DNA of 64,000 nucleotides. Source: Unio delphinus. Its lineage: Eukaryota; Mollusca; Bivalvia; Unionida; Unionidae. The notes under the pieces were generated by a model that made no database searches, was not told the DNA's origin, and saw only the letters and a list, made by a program, of their open reading frames with translations. Position 1 is the first letter of the stretch. Each line of letters starts with the position of its first letter. Position numbers and translations under genes: made by a program. The DNA lies in NCBI GenBank assembly GCA_029339505.1, contig JAQISU010000115.1, positions 7,372,001 to 7,436,000 of the forward strand, written 5' to 3'. Shown here piece after piece: positions 60,732 to 64,000 of this stretch.

Positions 60732-61463
60732 TTATGTCGACGAGGAGGACGTGTACACGACAGGTCCTCCGTCTTGACACCAGTCGTGAAACAAATCGGT
60801 ACGAAATCGCAAATAATCAGGGGTAGTGGGTTTTAAATCCACGAGTAAATAGGCGTGTGGTGTTTGAGTGGCATCATCGTACGCATGAGTTAGCCAAGGT
60901 GTTCCTAACTGTTTGGCTAAAACTTGCACTTGTGATTTATCTCGAGGACTTTTAAACAAGACCACGTAATGAGCATTAAGACTAATGGTACGATGGGCTT
61001 TACTTTGTTGAAATAAATTTTGTGTAATGTAAATGACACTGGCATTACGATGATGCCCTTTACGCGTAAACCACAGTTTAATTTCTTCTTCGTCTTCTCC
61101 TAACATGTCGTCAAAAATAACCCAATGAGTTTGACTAGGGTCAGACACGATCCCTTCGTCTTCTTTAGGAATGCCTGCTACAAACACAATGGAATCACCT
61201 TGACTTTCTTGCAAGAGGCTGTATGCCGATTGCCACTCTTTGTAACACCACACGATGCGTTGAGGTGGACGATCGATCAAATGATGTTTATGTTCGATCA
61301 AACGTTTGACAAATTCGGTTTTGCCTGAACCGCTCGGTCCAGCAATTAACATGTTAAAAGGATGACGAAGATACAAGGCTTTCCAACTAGCCTGATCTAA
61401 GTGTTCGTCAATGACTTTGAATGTGGGGGAGGAAGGAGTAGTAGAAAGAGTAGAGTGAGCCAT
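60732..61463 (-). CDS. FtsK/HerA-type genome-packaging ATPase (adintovirus)
   Basis: 243 residues from the Met at 61463; the TATA at 61515-61522 lies about 55 nt above it, so the upstream Met at 61505 would be too close. Walker A is AGPSGSGKTEF and Walker B is HWVIFDDML. A sensor strand, ASVIYITQNLFQQ, carries the Gln typical of A32-like ATPases. It packages DNA into capsids. It is homologous in function, but clearly diverged in sequence, from the ATPase at 8125-8799, showing the two elements belong to different lineages. Confidence 0.92.
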   Translation of the reverse strand: MAHSTLSTTPSSPTFKVIDEHLDQASWKALYLRHPFNMLIAGPSGSGKTEFVKRLIEHKHHLIDRPPQRIVWCYKEWQSAYSLLQESQGDSIVFVAGIPKEDEGIVSDPSQTHWVIFDDMLGEDEEEIKLWFTRKGHHRNASVIYITQNLFQQSKAHRTISLNAHYVVLFKSPRDKSQVQVLAKQLGTPWLTHAYDDATQTPHAYLLVDLKPTTPDYLRFRTDLFHDWCQDGGPVVYTSSSST

Positions 61464-61514
61464 AGTCGTGTAGTGGTATGACAGTATTGACACAAAAACA
61501 GACAAGACAAGAGG

Positions 61515-61522
61515 TTTTTATA
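61515..61522 (-). promoter_or_regulatory. TATA box of the packaging ATPase gene
   Basis: Minus-strand TATAAAAA, followed by a leader with CTTGTCTTGTCTG repeats. Confidence 0.55.
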
Positions 61523-61538
61523 CTTTTTTCAAGACACG

Positions 61539-61544
61539 TTTATT
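61539..61544 (-). terminator. Poly(A) signal after the 61556-61918 gene
   Basis: Minus-strand AATAAA 12 nt past the stop codon. Confidence 0.45.
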
Positions 61545-61555
61545 TGAATGCATGT

Positions 61556-61918
61556 TTAAATTTGAACAACACGAAAACATAAAAGCCAAATGGATAAATA
61601 CAGGAATAAAATACCTAGGCAAACGATCAAAGTGGAATATAAACAAGTCACTGTACAACGTGGTTTGGGTAACGAAGGTGTCCTAGAGGTAGTATGTAAT
61701 GTTCTTATAGTCTCCTCTACAGGGGGTACAGTCACATAGGTGTCTTCTCGAAAGGGTCTTTGTGGGGGAATGTCCATGACAGTTCTGTCTTGAACAGAAG
61801 GATTGTCTTGGGTGATAGATTCTTTTTCTTTTTCTTCTTCTGGTACTGTTACTAACACAGGATTAAAAGTGACTTTTTTCACACGACGATGAATTTTAGG
61901 AACACAACGCTTGGGCAT
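61556..61918 (-). CDS. Small tail-anchored membrane protein with a possible PP1-docking motif
   Basis: 120 residues from the Met at 61918, which overlaps the preceding gene by 23 nt in another frame. The N-terminus has RRVKKVTFNP, in which KVTF fits the RVxF consensus for protein phosphatase 1 binding. The middle is Glu/Pro/Thr-rich and probably disordered. The last 30 residues contain one hydrophobic helix (LIVCLGILFLYLSIWLLCF) and almost no luminal tail, the design of a tail-anchored protein. No homologue recognised. Confidence 0.6.
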   Translation of the reverse strand: MPKRCVPKIHRRVKKVTFNPVLVTVPEEEKEKESITQDNPSVQDRTVMDIPPQRPFREDTYVTVPPVEETIRTLHTTSRTPSLPKPRCTVTCLYSTLIVCLGILFLYLSIWLLCFRVVQI

Positions 61919-62144
61919 AATGGGATACTTCGTTTGTCCAAGCCTCAAAATCCCAACTTTTCCAGTCACGTACATCTGTCCAATGAGGGTGTAAATCACA
62001 AGCTACACACACATCTTCGTACACTTCTTCCGTACGTAAAAGTTGACGAATCTTTTTTTCTTGGAAAGGTCGAGACGTATCCAGATGAAAGCGTAAGGCT
62101 TTGAACAGAATAAGTCTCTCGTGGACATTTAAAGGAACCACCAT
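61896..62144 (-). CDS. Small acidic accessory protein, function unknown
   Basis: 82 residues, Trp-rich near the end (HWTDVRDWKSWDFEAW), with a CVACDLH motif. No signal peptide. It sits 6 nt below the stop of the upstream gene and overlaps the next one, fitting a tightly packed viral transcription unit. It may be a domain found in other adintoviruses, but I do not recognise it. Confidence 0.55.
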   Translation of the reverse strand: MVVPLNVHERLILFKALRFHLDTSRPFQEKKIRQLLRTEEVYEDVCVACDLHPHWTDVRDWKSWDFEAWTNEVSHYAQALCS

Positions 62145-62150
62145 ACTGTC

Positions 62151-62369
62151 TTATTTTTTTGATAGGTAGTGTTCGTAAAGTGTCCACAAGGAATCGGCAG
62201 GTAAACGAAATCCCAGAAAGCAAGTCACTAAAACACACACGACACGTCGACCCCAATTCATAGGGTATAGTTCTTGTAATAAGTGTTCGTAATCTTTCAC
62301 CGTGTGAATCTTCTCATTGATATCCTTCCACGGAATCTGTTGGATCACCAATGATAAAGGTTGTGGCAT
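62151..62369 (-). CDS. Small accessory protein with one hydrophobic segment
   Basis: 72 residues. Residues 42-58 (RVVCVLVTCFLGFRLP) are hydrophobic and may insert in a membrane. The flanks are charged. A TATA-like GTATAAAAG at about 62379-62387 lies just above the ATG, so transcription would start very near the codon, or the box serves another start. Function unknown. Confidence 0.5.
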   Translation of the reverse strand: MPQPLSLVIQQIPWKDINEKIHTVKDYEHLLQELYPMNWGRRVVCVLVTCFLGFRLPADSLWTLYEHYLSKK

Positions 62370-62409
62370 GGTCGTTCTCTTTTATACTTCTTTTTTAGGT
62401 CGAAGACTA

Positions 62410-62796
62410 TCAGTGTAGATTCAACCCAGAATTAAACATAGAATTAAATTTGCTCCAAAAGCGAAAGTGATTAATATAACGTGTAATTTCGTCCCACTGC
62501 CATTCAGGGTAACGGTTAAGAAGGATCAAAGCATCTTCAGAGGTAAACGTAGTAAATTGGTAACAGAGCAAAAAAATACCCTTAATCCAGAGAAATCTAA
62601 TACGTTGGTTAATTTTTGTCACTTGCCTCTTGTGAATTTCACGACACAAAAGTTCTACAGTCACCCAAAGCGATTTTTCTTTAGCAAGACCTTGCCAAAC
62701 GTCCTTGTAGATCTTCTCTTGCAATTCGTGTGGTAATCCTTGAATATAATGTTTTAGAGAGGGTTTATATACTGGTCTAGGTGTGTTACACGACAT
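62410..62796 (-). CDS. Small helical protein with F-box-like opening
   Basis: 128 residues. Residues 16-35 (YIQGLPHELQEKIYKDVWQG) resemble the first helix of an F-box (LPxEL..I), after which Trp- and Leu-rich helices continue. If real, it could recruit a host SCF ubiquitin ligase, as several DNA-virus proteins do. The similarity is short and could be chance. It lies 12 nt below the BIR gene, perhaps co-transcribed with it. Confidence 0.5.
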   Translation of the reverse strand: MSCNTPRPVYKPSLKHYIQGLPHELQEKIYKDVWQGLAKEKSLWVTVELLCREIHKRQVTKINQRIRFLWIKGIFLLCYQFTTFTSEDALILLNRYPEWQWDEITRYINHFRFWSKFNSMFNSGLNLH

Positions 62797-62808
62797 GGAG
62801 TAGTAGTG

Positions 62809-63474
62809 TCACTTCCAATCACTAGGTCCCACTAAAGGTAGGTATTGACAATTCGGAGACCATCGAGCATGTTCCAAGTAAGCGGAATCTTTCTGTTCCC
62901 ACTCGTAAATGGATACACCACAACTGAAACACTTGACTTTATCCCCTTCGCCCAAGTAGAAAAATCCGGCTCTGGCTAATTCTTCAGGAGTTGGTCCAGG
63001 CAGATATTTTGGCCATTTATCTTTGAAGGTTTGGAATCGACTTTTGAAATGACAATATTCAGGCAAACTCGTCGGGAACGAATATTCGACTCTCCTCACT
63101 TCTTTTCGATGCAGGTACGGTGAAATTCCTAGGAGTCCACGATAACGTGTGGCACCGCTTTCGCATCCCTCAGGTTTGACACGCACAGCATCACTTTCCA
63201 CGGTAGATATAGGGGTAGTAGTCATAGCAACGTTCCCACGATATCCAGCTGAATCGCTAACGTCACAGCGTCTGGCATCACTACAATCGTAGGGTTCACC
63301 ATCGCACTCTGTAACGCAATTACAGTGCATACCGCAAGGACACTTACAGTTTCCTTCCGGACAACTTCCGTTGCAATGCATGGGTCTTATCCATCCAGTA
63401 CTTTTCACACTCTGGAAAGGTACATTTGTTTTACAATCCCCAAACTTGAATGATGTCTGTTTAAATGGATTCAT
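62809..63474 (-). CDS. Viral inhibitor-of-apoptosis-like protein: cysteine-rich N-terminus plus one BIR domain
   Basis: 221 residues. The C-terminal BIR (about residues 140-215) has a full zinc site: CFSC, then His after 16 residues and Cys after 6 more (EHARWSPNC), with the typical R-F-x-T-F opening and the PxxLARAGFFY core. BIR proteins bind caspases or their antagonists and block cell death. There is no RING domain. The first 60 residues hold about 12 Cys in CPEGNCKCPCGMHCNC-like spacing, a metal-binding or EGF-like module not usual for IAPs. A TATA at 63532-63540 serves it. Intact and likely captured from a host. Confidence 0.9.
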   Translation of the reverse strand: MNPFKQTSFKFGDCKTNVPFQSVKSTGWIRPMHCNGSCPEGNCKCPCGMHCNCVTECDGEPYDCSDARRCDVSDSAGYRGNVAMTTTPISTVESDAVRVKPEGCESGATRYRGLLGISPYLHRKEVRRVEYSFPTSLPEYCHFKSRFQTFKDKWPKYLPGPTPEELARAGFFYLGEGDKVKCFSCGVSIYEWEQKDSAYLEHARWSPNCQYLPLVGPSDWK

Positions 63475-63508
63475 CTTCTTTTTGCTTGGCTGTGTTAGTC
63501 ACAATGAA

Positions 63509-64000
63509 CTATTGGTCTTGGACAATGTCCCTTTTTATATGCTGCCCAATTTCGACGTGACCGTACGGGAGAGTGAAGTGATTGGGAAGTCGTACTCTTT
63601 TTTGGTACACGATTTGATATACTTTTTCCAAAGGTCGGCTAACAATTTGGTGTGTGGGTAAACGGACAATCTTGTGCGGTTCGTGGGTAGTCACTTGAAA
63701 CGTTTCATCCTGTCCCGACTGTAAGGCTTCTTGTAGCACGTTAAAGTTCACCACTCGACTGGTGCGATAATTGAGAGTCAATCCTTTCACTTTACATTCG
63801 GTGTGCATTTCTCCTTGTGGGTCTCGGTATTCGTAGCCGTAATTTTTAGGACCGCCACTTGCAAAACATAGAATCTTGTCGTTGGGATGTTCATCGGTCC
63901 AGGCTCCTAAACGGTCTCCTTCGATGACAGGGTTACACTGGTTCGGTCGGTGAATGTAGATGCAACTGTCCGTGTCAAAATACAACACACGATCTCCTAA
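63509..64000 (-). CDS. Protein-primed family B DNA polymerase, C-terminal end (runs off the window)
   Basis: The minus frame enters from the window edge and is open throughout; only about 163 residues are visible. Motif C, LYFDTDSCIYI, is the metal-binding catalytic site. The thumb region follows, with KIVRLPTHQ, KVYQIVYQKRV and a final TLPYGHV, a pattern characteristic of Polinton/adintovirus polymerases. The rest (motifs A and B, exonuclease, terminal-protein domain) lies to the right of position 64000. It is single-domain here, with no helicase fusion. Confidence 0.92.
   Translation of the reverse strand, partial: LGDRVLYFDTDSCIYIHRPNQCNPVIEGDRLGAWTDEHPNDKILCFASGGPKNYGYEYRDPQGEMHTECKVKGLTLNYRTSRVVNFNVLQEALQSGQDETFQVTTHEPHKIVRLPTHQIVSRPLEKVYQIVYQKRVRLPNHFTLPYGHVEIGQHIKRDIVQDQ
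63532..63540 (-). promoter_or_regulatory. TATA box of the BIR gene, inside the end of the polymerase gene
   Basis: Minus-strand ATATAAAAA about 60 nt above the BIR ATG and within the last codons of the polymerase frame. Confidence 0.55.

Overview
This is a stretch of an animal genome, not a microbe. It is AT-rich, full of micro- and minisatellites, tRNA-derived SINEs, hAT-type MITEs, a Ty3/Gypsy relic and an intact I-type LINE. The repeat mixture looks lophotrochozoan (mollusc-like), but that is an inference from repeat style only. No conventional intron-containing host gene was recognised. The coding content is almost entirely mobile or viral: two different integrated Polinton/Maverick-type elements about 24 kb apart.

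Region 1 (1-about 8,800) is one side of a decaying Polinton-like element. It has a DDE integrase, an A32/FtsK-type packaging ATPase, a DUF5679-like zinc ribbon, a parvovirus-type phospholipase A2 domain, an HNH homing endonuclease, and a very large protein that joins a family B DNA polymerase to an SF1 helicase and a C-terminal HNH module. At least four in-frame stops and several frameshifts mark it as an endogenised, non-functional copy. Its capsid genes would lie left of the window.

Region 2 (about 8,800-33,100) holds no recognisable functional gene. It contains a MITE-like element with perfect 18-bp terminal inverted repeats, a Gypsy relic between degenerate LTR-like repeats, two hAT MITEs with exact 8-bp target duplications, a tandem segmental duplication (21.1-29.9 kb) with a 1-kb inverted repeat, very long AT and ATATC arrays, and several SINEs.

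Region 3 (about 33,100-52,480) is the most unusual part. It is a head-to-tail array of eight or nine small minus-strand transcription units. They share one core promoter (TATA box plus a CAGACTGGCTAC-like initiator) and long repeated intergenic modules (types A, B and C) with hairpins that appear to covary. At three genes the stop codon is followed within 18-35 nt by a canonical replication-dependent histone mRNA 3' stem-loop, an ACCCA/ACTCA tail and a purine-rich histone-downstream-like element. The encoded proteins are not histones but charged coiled-coil proteins of unknown function. An apparently intact 6.9-kb I-type LINE sits in the array.

Region 4 (52,498-64,000, continuing past the window) is a compact, apparently intact adintovirus/Maverick gene block on the same minus strand. 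It encodes an adenain-type protease, major capsid protein, pX-like core protein, penton-like protein, membrane protein, chromodomain integrase, several basic proteins, packaging ATPase, small accessory proteins, a BIR-domain apoptosis inhibitor and the C-terminus of a protein-primed DNA polymerase B. Polymerase, ATPase, protease and capsid proteins form the replication and virion module, and integrase the insertion module. The BIR protein and the histone-ended genes look like host-interaction genes. Region 3 is probably the accessory arm of the same element, since strand and spacing are continuous, but this is an inference.
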